A stretch of 64,000 nucleotides of DNA from Magnetospirillum aberrantis SpK (GCF_011022235.1 NZ_JAAIYP010000027.1:1-64000); one strand, 5' to 3'. Counted from the first letter of the stretch, positions 42,428 to 51,549 are shown. Numbers and translations: made by a program. Notes: generated by a model not told the origin, from the sequence alone.

Positions 42428-43811
42428 CCCCGTACCCGCGTCGCTGCGGCGACGGTTGATCCTGGCCGCGCTGCTCTGGCTGGTCCTGGCCCTTGCCGCC
42501 AGTGGCGCGGTGCTGCGCGTGGCGTTCGAAGACAGTATCGAACGGACGTTCCAACTGCGCCTGATGACCGCCGTACGCGCCTTGGCCGCCGTTCTCGAAG
42601 AAAATCCGGACGGTGGACTGAAACTGGCCCGGCCAGTCGGCGACCCCCGTTTCGAGCAGCCCCTGGCCGGCTGGTATTGGCAGGTCGCCGACCGAAACGG
42701 TGTTGTTTTACGGTCGCGCTCACTTTGGGACGCGACCTTGCCGGTCTCGGTCGATCCCGCCGCCGAGCCGGGAAGCGCGGTCTTCGGGCGCGTCACCGGC
42801 CCCCGTGGCGAAAGCCTGCTGACCGCCGAACGCGAGTTGTCGCTGCCGGAGCGAGAGCACCCGGTTCATGTGATGGTCGCCGCCGACCGCCACGACGTGG
42901 ACCGTGAATTGCGCAGTTTCGACCGTCTGTTGGCCGTGTCGTTCGTGCTTTTAGGTGCCGGCCTGGTGGTCGCCATGACGGTCCAGGTCGGATACGGACT
43001 GAAACCGCTCAAACGCCTAACCCACGAGTTGGAAACCCTGCGCCGCCGTGCCGGAGGCCGGCTTTCGGGCGGATATCCGGCCGAGATCGCCCCCCTGGCC
43101 CAGGCCATGAACGCCGTTCTCGACCACGACGCGGAATTGGTGGAACGCGCCAGAACCCATGTGGGCAATCTGGCTCACGGTCTCAAAACGCCGCTTTCGG
43201 TGATGCGGGCCGAATTGTCGGCTCCCGGTGCCGACCATGCGGTATTGGCCGAACAGGTCGACCGCATGGCACGGATGGTCGAACACCATCTGACCCGTGC
43301 TCGCACCGAGGCGTCGTCGGCCCGCGCGTTGGGGGCCAAGGTGCCGGTGGCACCGGTGATCGATGAAATCAGTGGGGTGTTGAAACACCTGCACCGTCAC
43401 CGTCCGCTGATCCTGGAAAACCACTGCGCCGCGGATGCGGTCTTTGCCGGCGACCGGGACGATCTGGCGGAAATGGTCGGCAATTTGATGGACAACGCCT
43501 GCAAATGGGCGAAAACCCGAGTGAGAGTGACCACCCTGGACAGTACTGGACTGGTGCTGTCAGTGGAAGACGACGGCCCTGGCCTGCCCGAAGCCGACTA
43601 TGCCAAAGCCAAGCGACGCGGCACCCGTCTGGACGAGAATGCCCCCGGCCATGGTCTTGGCCTCGACATCGTGCGCGACCTGTCGGAACTGTATGGCGGG
43701 CATCTTGAACTGGATCGCTCACCGCTTGGCGGTTTGATGGCTCGATTGATTTTCCCGCCCAGCCCTAACGCCGTGGTTCAAATTCCGAAGAATCATCCCC
43801 AAATAAGGTAG
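42420..43811 (+). CDS. PhoQ/FeuQ-like sensor histidine kinase
   Basis: A 463-residue kinase overlapping the regulator gene by 8 bp. Two membrane helices (about 13-33 and 165-190) enclose a periplasmic sensor of about 130 residues. HAMP linker, then the H-box LAHGLKTPLSVMRAEL, and a HATPase domain with NLMDNACKWAK, DDGPGLPE and GHGLGLDIVRDL. The H-box and context fit the FeuQ/PhoQ group that monitors divalent cations, peptides or envelope stress. The periplasmic PepSY protein upstream is its likely modulator. Confidence 0.92.
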   Translation: MADPVPASLRRRLILAALLWLVLALAASGAVLRVAFEDSIERTFQLRLMTAVRALAAVLEENPDGGLKLARPVGDPRFEQPLAGWYWQVADRNGVVLRSRSLWDATLPVSVDPAAEPGSAVFGRVTGPRGESLLTAERELSLPEREHPVHVMVAADRHDVDRELRSFDRLLAVSFVLLGAGLVVAMTVQVGYGLKPLKRLTHELETLRRRAGGRLSGGYPAEIAPLAQAMNAVLDHDAELVERARTHVGNLAHGLKTPLSVMRAELSAPGADHAVLAEQVDRMARMVEHHLTRARTEASSARALGAKVPVAPVIDEISGVLKHLHRHRPLILENHCAADAVFAGDRDDLAEMVGNLMDNACKWAKTRVRVTTLDSTGLVLSVEDDGPGLPEADYAKAKRRGTRLDENAPGHGLGLDIVRDLSELYGGHLELDRSPLGGLMARLIFPPSPNAVVQIPKNHPQIR

Positions 43812-43903
43812 AAAATTCTCACCTCTTCGTTTTGTCCTTTTGCCCACACCAGAAACAAGGTTTATCGTCACATCCTCTGGTCGGAGCAAACTAGGACTGC
43901 GTC

Positions 43904-45913
43904 ATGGCGTCGATGATTGTGGAAATCCGCCGCGCTTTTGCCATCGTCATTATGGCGTCACTTGCAAGCGGCGGCATTGTTATCGCTGAGATCAACCAAT
44001 TGTTGTCGATCTCAGGGATCGCCGTGGTCATTGCACTTGCCGTCATTATGATGACGCGGCTGTGTTCCGTCGCCCGCCAGAACGCAGAAACCCTGGCCAA
44101 GCCTTTCGTCGCCTTGGCCGAGGGACGAACCGACATCCGTTTTCCCACGGTGACGCCCAACCACGAGGCCTCCGCCATGATGGCAGCCGGCCAATCCCTA
44201 TTGCCGCGCGTGGTCGAGGGATTGCGCACCACCGCCGCGTTCCAGAACGGCACCACACCCCGCATTGTGCTAGGCCCCCAGGGCGTCGAGTTGTGCAACC
44301 AGGCGGCCCACGACATTGTCGGCGATTCCCTGGCGGACCTTGTCGCGGGACTTGAACGGTGGCGAAGCGCCGGCGCCTCGGGCGTGGTGGAAATCGCCGA
44401 CCACACCCTGTCGCCGCATTCCACGGCCATCGTCGGCCCGGACGGGGCCAAGCTGGGCCACGCGGTCGAACTGGTCGACCTGAGCGACCAGATCGCGCTC
44501 AATCACGAAGTCGAGACGGTCGTGCTGCGCGCGGCTCTCGGCGATTTGTCGCAGCGGGTCACCGTCGAAGGACGACGTGGCACCGCCCGCGCCCTGGCCG
44601 AGGACGTCAACCGTCTGCTCGTCACCATTTCCAAGGTCGTGGACGACCTGGCAACCCAGCTCGAGGGGTTGGCCACCGGCGACCTGACACGGCGCATCGA
44701 CGGCATGTACGAAGGTGTCTTCGCCCGTCTTAAAGGGGACTTCAACGGTACCGCCATCAAACTGGCGGCGGTGGTCAAACAGATCGGCACCGCCGCCGAC
44801 CACTTGAACCACATCGCCGGCGAGGTGACCGCGTCGTCCATGGAACTGAGCGAACGCGGAGAAAAGCACGCCGCCAGCATGGAAGAAGCCGCCGCCGCGT
44901 TGGAAGAGCTGACCGCCACCGTGCGCCAGAACTCCACCAACGCACAACAGGCCAACGTCTTCGCCGCCCAGGCCCGCGACACCGCCGGCTCCAGCGCCCA
45001 GGTGGTGACCAACGCCATCGCCGCCATGGGCCGCATCGAGGATTCGTCGATCCGCATCGGCGCCATCGTCGGCATGATCGAGGAAATCGCCTTCCAAACC
45101 AATCTGCTGGCCTTGAACGCGGCGGTCGAGGCAGCCCGTGCCGGCGACGCCGGCAAGGGCTTCGCCGTGGTCGCCCAGGAAGTGCGCAACCTGGCTCAGC
45201 GTTCGGCCGACGCCTCCAAGGAGATCAAGGGGCTGATCGCCGAGTCGGGGCGCGAGGTGACGTCGGGCGCGCAATTGGTGAAGAACGCCGGCAATGCCCT
45301 GGAACAGATCACCGGATCGATCCATCAGGTCGCCGCCATCGTCGAGGAAATCGCCCTGGCGACCCGTGAACAAAGCACCGGCATCGACCAAGTCACCCTC
45401 ACCATCTCGGAACTGGACGAAGCCACCCAGAAGAACGCCGCCCTGGTCGAGGAAAGCGCCGCCACCGCCCAGTCGTTGGAGCATCAGGCCGCCGCGCTCA
45501 ACGACCAGATGGCGTTCTTCCTGTTGGACGCGGCCCAGGCCCAAGGCCCGGCCCGCCACGCCGCGCTGGTGCTGGGCACCAAGATCGACCACCAGGTGTT
45601 CCGCCAGAACGTGATCGACAGCATCGTCGGCAAGAACAACCTGACGGCGGACAAGCTGCCCGACCACCATTGCTGCCGCCTGGGCAAATGGTACGACAGC
45701 GTCGAGGAACCGCTGGTCAAGGGCAGTCCGTGGTTTACGGCACTGCTGGAACCGCATAAGCGGGTGCACGCCTCGGGCAAGGCCGCCCTGTCCTGCCACG
45801 CTTCGGGCAACGGTTCGGGGCGCCAACAGGCGCTGGACGTCCTGGGCGACGCCTCGGAACAGGTGTTGGAAATCCTGGATTCCCTGGCCCGCGACATCCG
45901 CGAAGGGCACTGA
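43904..45913 (+). CDS. Methyl-accepting chemotaxis protein with C-terminal CZB zinc domain
   Basis: A 669-residue receptor. Two N-terminal hydrophobic stretches (about 10-28 and 35-52) with almost no periplasmic loop suggest cytoplasmic sensing; a PAS-like region lies around 110-205, followed by HAMP-like segments (GDLSQRVTV, GDLTRRIDG). The signalling tip EEIAFQTNLLALNAAVEAARAG is intact. The C-terminus is a chemoreceptor zinc-binding domain with HHCCRLGKWYD and PHKRVHASGK, in which His and Cys bind Zn(II). CZB receptors sense hypochlorous acid or pH in other bacteria. It has no chemotaxis operon beside it. The upstream 92 bp contain no obvious palindrome. Confidence 0.92.
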   Translation: MASMIVEIRRAFAIVIMASLASGGIVIAEINQLLSISGIAVVIALAVIMMTRLCSVARQNAETLAKPFVALAEGRTDIRFPTVTPNHEASAMMAAGQSLLPRVVEGLRTTAAFQNGTTPRIVLGPQGVELCNQAAHDIVGDSLADLVAGLERWRSAGASGVVEIADHTLSPHSTAIVGPDGAKLGHAVELVDLSDQIALNHEVETVVLRAALGDLSQRVTVEGRRGTARALAEDVNRLLVTISKVVDDLATQLEGLATGDLTRRIDGMYEGVFARLKGDFNGTAIKLAAVVKQIGTAADHLNHIAGEVTASSMELSERGEKHAASMEEAAAALEELTATVRQNSTNAQQANVFAAQARDTAGSSAQVVTNAIAAMGRIEDSSIRIGAIVGMIEEIAFQTNLLALNAAVEAARAGDAGKGFAVVAQEVRNLAQRSADASKEIKGLIAESGREVTSGAQLVKNAGNALEQITGSIHQVAAIVEEIALATREQSTGIDQVTLTISELDEATQKNAALVEESAATAQSLEHQAAALNDQMAFFLLDAAQAQGPARHAALVLGTKIDHQVFRQNVIDSIVGKNNLTADKLPDHHCCRLGKWYDSVEEPLVKGSPWFTALLEPHKRVHASGKAALSCHASGNGSGRQQALDVLGDASEQVLEILDSLARDIREGH

Positions 45914-45925
45914 TGAAGCTTAGGG

Positions 45926-45950
45926 CGTGATGCACATTTCGGGGATCACG
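45926..45950. terminator. Short hairpin between convergent genes
   Basis: CGTGAT (45926-45931) and ATCACG (45945-45950) around a 13-nt loop, in the 39-bp gap between the chemoreceptor and the cytochrome gene. No T-run is present. Confidence 0.35.
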
Positions 45951-45952
45951 GC

Positions 45953-46453
45953 CTAACGGTGATGGACCTCGCGTTCGACGCGGGTCAGGGTCTCCAGCAA
46001 GGGGCCTTGCTGGTCCTCCTCGACGTCGCCATGACGGCGCAGAACCTCCGCCAATGGCCGATGGGACTGGCGGCCGACCAGAACGCCATCCTCGACCGAC
46101 AACAAGGTCCGCGCCACCACGGCCGCGGTTTCATGGCATTGGGCACACAGGCGCCGGAACAGGTCCGGGGTCTCCACCTGGGCCCGCAACATGCTGGCAA
46201 TTCCCGCGACGACCTCTGGCGAATAACCGCCGTTATGGGACTTCAGGAAGGCCTCGACATCCCGCCCCTTGCGGTCGCCCAGGTGCCCGTCCACCAAAAG
46301 CAAGGTATTACGGGAAAAGGTTCCGGCATGCCCGTGGCAGCCGCCGCAACGCTGATCCCACAGCTTGTGCAGGTCGTCACCGTAGGCGGACCCGGCCGCC
46401 ACGAACGACAGCAAGGCCAGCGCCGCCATCCGAAAGCGGCGCGGCGCGGTCAT
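45953..46453 (-). CDS. Periplasmic di-heme cytochrome c
   Basis: A 166-residue exported protein; the start at 46453 overlaps the stop of the partner cytochrome (ATGA). Signal peptide ends near GSAYG|DD. Two c-type heme sites: Cys36-Gly-Gly-Cys-His40 and Cys103-Ala-Gln-Cys-His107. The linker is atypical of cytochrome c4, so no subclass is assigned. It is the second gene of a two-cytochrome operon and probably carries electrons in the periplasm for an oxidase or dehydrogenase that is not in the window. Confidence 0.85.
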   Translation of the reverse strand: MTAPRRFRMAALALLSFVAAGSAYGDDLHKLWDQRCGGCHGHAGTFSRNTLLLVDGHLGDRKGRDVEAFLKSHNGGYSPEVVAGIASMLRAQVETPDLFRRLCAQCHETAAVVARTLLSVEDGVLVGRQSHRPLAEVLRRHGDVEEDQQGPLLETLTRVEREVHHR

Positions 46454-46932
46454 TGTGGCCGCCCCCGTCCCATGCCCCCGCCCATTCCACCACCCATACC
46501 CATTCCGCCACCCATGCCGGTTCCCATGCCAGGCGGAATCTGGATTTGCAGATGGGCGTCGAACATCCATTCCGCCACCGCCTTGAGATCGGCGTCGGTC
46601 AGTTCGGGATAGGTGTCGCCGATGGCCGGCATCAGGCCGAAGCGTTCGACCGCCATGGCGTCCACCGACTTGCCCGGTGCCGGCGCACGTACATAATCCA
46701 TCACCCGGCGCACGAAAGCGTCACGATTGCCGCCCGTCGCCAGACGCACATGCACGGCCATCATGTCGATGGGCGGCGCCACCATGTCATCGCGCCGCGC
46801 CGGATCGCGGGTCAAGAAATGGCAATTGCCGCAGGTCGCCAGGAAAATCTCCTTGCCGTCCGCCTTGGCCGCCGTCGTCGCCACGGGCCAAAGCAACGTC
46901 GCCACCAACACCACGCCCAAAACCCGCTTCAT
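46450..46932 (-). CDS. Mono-heme cytochrome c with a methionine/glycine-rich tail
   Basis: A 160-residue exported cytochrome (signal peptide to about residue 24) with one heme site Cys34-Gly-Asn-Cys-His38 and a cytochrome c5-like fold ending in YPELTDADLKAVAEWMFDA. The last 26 residues are almost only Gly and Met (six Met), in the pattern GMGTGMGGGMGM, with the matching DNA repeat at 46457-46530. Met-rich tails can bind Cu(I); that is an inference here. It starts the small operon with the di-heme cytochrome. Confidence 0.87.
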   Translation of the reverse strand: MKRVLGVVLVATLLWPVATTAAKADGKEIFLATCGNCHFLTRDPARRDDMVAPPIDMMAVHVRLATGGNRDAFVRRVMDYVRAPAPGKSVDAMAVERFGLMPAIGDTYPELTDADLKAVAEWMFDAHLQIQIPPGMGTGMGGGMGMGGGMGGGMGRGRPQ

Positions 46933-47012
46933 GCTTGCCTCCCCTGTCGATCAAAGCATTGAAGCATTACCGGTCGCCATCGTCATTGATCTTCGACATG
47001 TGGCGAGAACGC

Positions 47013-47040
47013 AAAAGGGCGACCATTGGGCCGCCCTTTG
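47013..47040. terminator. Bidirectional intrinsic terminator
   Basis: AAAGGGCG (47014-47021) and CGCCCTTT (47032-47039) flank a 10-nt loop; the A/T tails make it work on both strands. It closes the diguanylate cyclase gene on the minus strand. Confidence 0.7.
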
Positions 47041-47061
47041 CAAAATGTGGGGTTTCGGGGG

Positions 47062-48201
47062 TCAGGCCTTGAGGAGAACCTCGCCATGGGCGATCAACTT
47101 GTCGCCGATGCCGATCACCCGGTCCTTTCCGGTCTGCTTGGCCATGTACATGCGCTGGTCGGCCTTTTCCACCAGATCGGTCCACTGGCCGCAATCGTCT
47201 GCCCCCCGCTCGGCGATGCCCACCGAACCGGTCAGCGGCTTGCCGTCGGGACGCAGGCCCAGCCCCACCTCGCGCAGACGTTCGACGGCGCTGGCGGCGC
47301 CTTCGGCATCGGTGTTGGGCATCAACGCCAGGAACTCCTCGCCGCCCCAGCGGATCAGGATGTCGCCACGGCGAAGGACCCGGCGCAAAGCGGCGGCGGC
47401 GGAACGCAGCGCGTTGTCACCTTCCTCGTGGCCGTACTGGTCGTTGATGGACTTGAAATTGTCGAGATCGACGAAGGCCAGAGACAACGGCGCGTTGGAC
47501 CGTTGGGCGGCCAGGAATTGCTGGATGACCATTTCCTCGCCGACACGGCGATTATAGGCGCGCGTCAACCCGTCATGCGACGACTGGTCCACCAACTGGC
47601 TCATGAAATGCAGTTGGCTCATGCCCGACAACGTCGCCACCGTCGCCAACAGCAGCAACAGCCACTGGGCGCCAAGGTGGGAAGCGAACGGCAACAATTG
47701 GTAGCCGAGCACGCCGGTCAGCAGATAGGCCAACAGCAACGGCGTGGACAAGGCCACGCCCTCGAAGAAGGTGATGGGGAACACCGACAGCCCCGCCACC
47801 ATCACGAACGGCAGGAAAGCATAACCGGCGGCGATCACCTGTTGCGCCGGATCGGTGATGGCGAACTGAGCCAACAGCGGATGGCTGATCAGGAAAAATA
47901 CCGTGGGAATGGCCAACAGCCACACCAACCCCCAACGGGCGACGCCGACGCTGTCGGCACCACGATAGCTGAGGCACAGCAGCACGAAGGCGATGGAGGC
48001 GAGAACGCGCAACGCCGCCAGATACATGCCCAGCGCAGCCTCGAAGATATAGAGGTCGACCGGAATCCACAGCGGAGTCAGCACCGCGAAGGTCGCCGCC
48101 ACAAGCCGCACGCGCGACAAGATCAGCAATGAACGACGTCGCTGCACGAAAGCCGACTGACGAGTGGGCATCAGCAGGTCGAAAATCTCCGCCATCGTCA
48201 T
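47062..48201 (-). CDS. Membrane-bound GGDEF diguanylate cyclase
   Basis: A 379-residue protein if started at 48201 (MTMAEIFDLLMP); the open frame reaches 48366, but the added N-terminus looks non-coding in character. About six membrane helices (residues 25-205) form a MASE-like integral sensor. The GGDEF domain (about 215-375) has DGLTRAYNRR, LAFVDLDNFKSIND and an active GGEEF-type site (WGGEEFLAL). No inhibitory RxxD site is evident at the usual place. It should make cyclic di-GMP. It stands alone, facing the paa genes. Confidence 0.9.
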   Translation of the reverse strand: MTMAEIFDLLMPTRQSAFVQRRRSLLILSRVRLVAATFAVLTPLWIPVDLYIFEAALGMYLAALRVLASIAFVLLCLSYRGADSVGVARWGLVWLLAIPTVFFLISHPLLAQFAITDPAQQVIAAGYAFLPFVMVAGLSVFPITFFEGVALSTPLLLAYLLTGVLGYQLLPFASHLGAQWLLLLLATVATLSGMSQLHFMSQLVDQSSHDGLTRAYNRRVGEEMVIQQFLAAQRSNAPLSLAFVDLDNFKSINDQYGHEEGDNALRSAAAALRRVLRRGDILIRWGGEEFLALMPNTDAEGAASAVERLREVGLGLRPDGKPLTGSVGIAERGADDCGQWTDLVEKADQRMYMAKQTGKDRVIGIGDKLIAHGEVLLKA

Positions 48202-48429
48202 TCCAGAGAAGACGATCCCGAGAATTCTTTTAAGGAAGTTCTTGAGGAACTCCACGACCACCGTTCCTTTTGCCTCTGGCTCACGCGAGCAGACGGTAAC
48301 CCCCCACTGCATACCTTGCAAGCGCTTTGAGGTCAGGTCCCACACGGTCAGCGTGCCCATGGTCACACGGCGGTTGAAAGGATTGGTTAACGCCGCCTAA
48401 AACAAGGACCAAACGTCACGGAGAGAAAC

Positions 48430-48870
48430 ATGCACCACCCCACCCCAGCCCAAATGCACGATTTGGCCGAACGCGTCGGCGCCGCCATGCTGGAACGCGA
48501 TGAAAGCTTGAAGCTGCTTGGGGTTCAGCTGGAAGCCATCGGCCCAGGAACCGCCCGCATGTCCATGACGGTGACGCGCGCCATGCTGAACGCCCTGGGG
48601 CTGTGCCACGGCGGCTACACCTACAAACTGGCCGACGACGCCTTCGCCTATGCCTGCAACTCGCACAACCGCGCCGCGGTTGGATTGAACTGCACCATCA
48701 GTTACATGGCCCCGGCACGCGAGGGGGACGTGCTGACCGCATCGTGCGAGGAACGGTACCGCAAGGGCCGCAGCGGCACCTACGACGTCACCGTCACCAA
48801 CCAAAATGGAGAAGTCATCGCGTTGTTTCGCGGACTGTGCCGGGTGGTTGACGGCAACATCGTAGAATAG
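48430..48870 (+). CDS. paaI: PaaI-type hydroxyphenylacetyl-CoA thioesterase
   Basis: A 146-residue single hot-dog protein with the family active-site phrase LCHGGYTYKLADDAFAYACNS (HGG...D helix). A GGAGAG site precedes the start. PaaI releases CoA from stalled ring-hydroxylated or phenylacetyl-CoA intermediates. The genomic partner paaK lies 83 bp downstream in the same direction. No other phenylacetate genes are in the window, so the pathway may be elsewhere or this pair may serve an anaerobic aromatic route. Confidence 0.9.
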   Translation: MHHPTPAQMHDLAERVGAAMLERDESLKLLGVQLEAIGPGTARMSMTVTRAMLNALGLCHGGYTYKLADDAFAYACNSHNRAAVGLNCTISYMAPAREGDVLTASCEERYRKGRSGTYDVTVTNQNGEVIALFRGLCRVVDGNIVE

Positions 48871-48873
48871 TTC

Positions 48874-48892
48874 TAAAACACAATGTGTTTTA
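48874..48892. promoter_or_regulatory. 19-bp palindromic operator candidate between paaI and paaK
   Basis: TAAAACACA-A-TGTGTTTTA: perfect 9-bp arms around one base, located 3 bp after the paaI stop and about 62 bp before the paaK start. A single half-site-like TAAAACA occurs upstream of paaI (48398-48404). Such symmetry is typical of a TetR-, MarR- or GntR-type repressor site. No repressor gene is adjacent. Confidence 0.6.
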
Positions 48893-48953
48893 CACTATTG
48901 CGAAAAGACACAAGACCGCAGTAGACACGGGCGAAACAGGGAGGCTTGGCCAA

Positions 48954-50282
48954 GTGACCGTCATCAACACCCGCCGCGTTCCGCCGTCGCGCGACATTCT
49001 TGACCCCATAGAGTTCGCCAGCCGCGACGAGATCGCTGCGCTGCAACTGGAGCGCCTGCGCTGGTCGTTGCGGCACGCCTACGACAACGTCGAGCACTTC
49101 CGCAAGAAATGCATGGTCAAGGGAGTTCATCCCGACGACCTCAAGACCCTGTCGGATTTGTCCAAGTTCCCCTTCACCACCAAGGACGACCTGCGGCAGA
49201 CCTATCCCTTCGACAGTTTCGCCGTGCCCATGGATCAGGTGGTGCGCGTCCACGCCAGTTCGGGCACCACCGGCAAGCCGACCGTGGTCGGCTATACCCA
49301 GAACGACGTCGACATGTGGGCGACGGTGATGGCGCGCTCGATCCGCGCCGCCGGCGGACGGCGTGGCGACAAGTGCCATGTGGCCTACGGCTACGGCCTG
49401 TTCACCGGGGGCCTGGGCGCCCATTACGGTGCCGAGCGCCTGGGATGCACGGTCATTCCCATGTCCGGCGGCCAGACGGAAAAGCAGATCCAGTTGATCC
49501 AGGACTTCAAGCCCGAGATCATCATGGTCACCCCCAGCTACATGCTGGTCATCGCCGACGAGATGGAACGCCTTGGCCTGGATTCCAAGGCCTGCTCGCT
49601 GAAGATCGGCATCTTCGGCGCCGAACCGTGGACCCAGGCCATGCGCTCCGAGATCGAGGCCCGCATGGGAATCGACGCGGTGGACATCTACGGCCTGTCC
49701 GAGGTCATCGGCCCCGGCGTCGCCAACGAATGCATCGAGAGCAAGGACGGTCTGCACATCTGGGAAGACCATTTCTATCCCGAGATCATCGACCCCGAGA
49801 CCGGCGAGGTTCTGCCCGACGGTGAACTGGGCGAACTGGTGTTCACCTCGCTGACCAAGGAGGCCATGCCGGTCATCCGCTACCGCACCCGTGACCTGAC
49901 GCGGCTGATGCCGGGCACGGCGCGCAGCTTCCGCCGCATGGGCAAGATCACCGGCCGTTCCGACGACATGCTGATCATCCGCGGCGTCAACGTCTTCCCG
50001 ACCCAGATCGAGGAACTGATCCTGAAAGACGCCCGCCTGGCCCCGCATTACCAGTTGGAAGTCACGCGCGAAGGCCATCTGGACAGCCTGACGGTCAACG
50101 TCGAGATGCGTCCCGACGCCTGGGAACAGGCCCCGGCCGGGGCTGTGGCCAAGGACCTCAAACACCACATCAAATCGTATATCGGCATTTCCACTGCGGT
50201 GAACGTGCTGGCCCCGGCCACCATCGAGCGTTCGCTGGGCAAGGCCAGGCGCGTGGTGGACAAGCGCCCCAAGGAAGTTTGA
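48954..50282 (+). CDS. paaK: Phenylacetate-CoA ligase
   Basis: A 442-residue AMP-forming ligase. GTG at 48954 is chosen because a strong AGGGAGG lies 9 nt upstream; the open frame extends to a GTG at 48885 inside the palindrome, which cannot be a sensible start. Key motifs: P-loop VHASSGTTGKPTVVGY, the A5-like DIYGLSEVIGPGVANEC, and C-terminal RSDDMLIIRGVNVFP and GKARRVVDKRP with the catalytic lysine. It activates phenylacetate to phenylacetyl-CoA in the cytoplasm, the first step of its degradation. The length is normal for PaaK. Confidence 0.94.
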   Translation: MTVINTRRVPPSRDILDPIEFASRDEIAALQLERLRWSLRHAYDNVEHFRKKCMVKGVHPDDLKTLSDLSKFPFTTKDDLRQTYPFDSFAVPMDQVVRVHASSGTTGKPTVVGYTQNDVDMWATVMARSIRAAGGRRGDKCHVAYGYGLFTGGLGAHYGAERLGCTVIPMSGGQTEKQIQLIQDFKPEIIMVTPSYMLVIADEMERLGLDSKACSLKIGIFGAEPWTQAMRSEIEARMGIDAVDIYGLSEVIGPGVANECIESKDGLHIWEDHFYPEIIDPETGEVLPDGELGELVFTSLTKEAMPVIRYRTRDLTRLMPGTARSFRRMGKITGRSDDMLIIRGVNVFPTQIEELILKDARLAPHYQLEVTREGHLDSLTVNVEMRPDAWEQAPAGAVAKDLKHHIKSYIGISTAVNVLAPATIERSLGKARRVVDKRPKEV

Positions 50283-50292
50283 GGAAGAACAA

Positions 50293-50319
50293 GGGGCGGC
50301 CGTCTTTCCCGGCCGCCCC
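50293..50319. terminator. Hairpin between convergent paaK and a TRAP receptor gene
   Basis: GGGGCGGCCG, 7-nt loop TCTTTCC, CGGCCGCCCC. A 10-bp stem in the 74-bp gap of convergent genes, without a T-run. It probably serves both strands. Confidence 0.55.
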
Positions 50320-50356
50320 GTTCGTCGGGATCATTCCGTTCAAAAGGCGGACAGCA

Positions 50357-51445
50357 TTATTTCTTGATCGGGTTGGTCAGCACGAACTGGTCATAGCCGA
50401 ACTCGGCCACCCGCCACCACAATTGAACGTCCTCGCGGAAATGGTTCCACGATTGGAACACCTTGTTGAACTGGGGATTTTCCGCGGAAATCGAGGCATA
50501 AAGGTCGAAAGCCGATTTCTGCGCCGCGACCATGACGTCCTTGGGGAACGGGCGCAGTTTCACGCCGGCGGCGATCAGCTTTTTCAGGCCCATGATGTTC
50601 TGGACATCGTACTTGGTCTGCATCACCTGGTTGGCCTCGGCACAAGCCACCTCATAGGCGACCTGATAGGCCTTGGGCAACTTGTTCCACTGTTCCAGGT
50701 TCACATAGGACGAAACGGTCGAACCGCCCTCCCAGAAACCGGGATAGTAATAGTATTTCGCCACCTTATAGAAGGCCAGTTTCTCGTCGTCGTAAGGACC
50801 GACCCATTCGGCAGCGTCGATGGTGCCCTTTTCCAAGGCCGGATAGATGTCGCCGCCGCTCAATTGCTGCGGCACCACCCCCAACGGCTGCAACACTTTG
50901 CCGGCAAGGCCAGCGATGCGCATCTTGAGTCCCTTGAGATCGGCCAGAGACTTGATTTCCTTACGGAACCACCCACCCATCTGGGTGCCGGTGTTGCCCG
51001 CCGGGAAGTTGATCACGTTGTAGCCGACATAGAATTCGCGCAGCAATTCCATGCCGCCGCCCTGGGACAGCCAGGCATTGTTCTGGCGACTGTTGAAGCC
51101 GAACGGCAACTGGGTCTCGAAAGCGAAGGTGGGATCCTTGCCGATATAATAATAGCTGCACGAATGGCCGCATTCGACGGTGTTGGCCTGGACCGCGTCC
51201 AGCACCTGAAGGCCGGGCACCAATTCGCCAGCGGCGAAAACGCGAATTTGGAACTTGCCGTCCGTCAGTTCCGACACCCGTCGCGCGACCAGTTCACCCG
51301 AGCCGAAAAGAGTGTCCAGGCTCTTGGGAAAGCTAGACGCCATGCGCCAACGGATTTCCGGCAAGCCCTGGGCCAAGGCGGGAGTGGCCAAGGTGGCGCC
51401 GGCGGCCCCAACGGTCGCGGCTTTAAGGAAGGAACGTCGTTCCAT
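50357..51445 (-). CDS. TakP-like TRAP-transporter substrate-binding protein (copy 1)
   Basis: A 362-residue periplasmic binding protein (start at 51445; ATG 51448 is adjacent). The N-terminus has a twin-arginine-like signal (MERRSFLKAATVGAAG). Landmarks shared with TakP of Rhodobacter, which binds 2-oxo acids with Na+, are TGTQMGGWFRKEIKS, GGDIYPALEKGTIDA and EWVGPYDDEKLAFYKVAKYYYYPG. It is a close tandem paralogue of the gene at 51550-52635. No DctQ or DctM membrane subunits lie nearby, so the transporter partner must be encoded elsewhere. Keto-acid uptake is the best guess. Confidence 0.88.
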   Translation of the reverse strand: MERRSFLKAATVGAAGATLATPALAQGLPEIRWRMASSFPKSLDTLFGSGELVARRVSELTDGKFQIRVFAAGELVPGLQVLDAVQANTVECGHSCSYYYIGKDPTFAFETQLPFGFNSRQNNAWLSQGGGMELLREFYVGYNVINFPAGNTGTQMGGWFRKEIKSLADLKGLKMRIAGLAGKVLQPLGVVPQQLSGGDIYPALEKGTIDAAEWVGPYDDEKLAFYKVAKYYYYPGFWEGGSTVSSYVNLEQWNKLPKAYQVAYEVACAEANQVMQTKYDVQNIMGLKKLIAAGVKLRPFPKDVMVAAQKSAFDLYASISAENPQFNKVFQSWNHFREDVQLWWRVAEFGYDQFVLTNPIKK

Positions 51446-51504
51446 CATGTGTCTCCGGCACGGATATCATGGGATCAGGCCAGAGAGCATACACAAACAC
51501 GGAA

Positions 51505-51527
51505 GGCCCCGCCATGGCGGCGGGGCC
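51505..51527. terminator. Hairpin terminator between the two TRAP receptor genes
   Basis: GGCCCCGCC, 5-nt loop, GGCGGGGCC, lying between the stop of copy 2 and the start of copy 1 (minus strand). The T-run is weak. It suggests that the two paralogues are separate transcripts or differ in expression. Confidence 0.6.
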
Positions 51528-51549
51528 CACACTGCGTCTTGATGAAAGG

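Noticed and set aside
48202-48366. N-terminal extension of the diguanylate cyclase
   Set aside because: The added residues have no membrane or domain character; the likely product begins with the cytoplasmic lead-in to the first helix at 48201. Confidence is moderate only.
48885-48953. N-terminal extension of PaaK from GTG at 48885
   Set aside because: It would start inside a perfect palindrome with no ribosome site. The GTG at 48954 has AGGGAGG at a good distance and gives the normal length.
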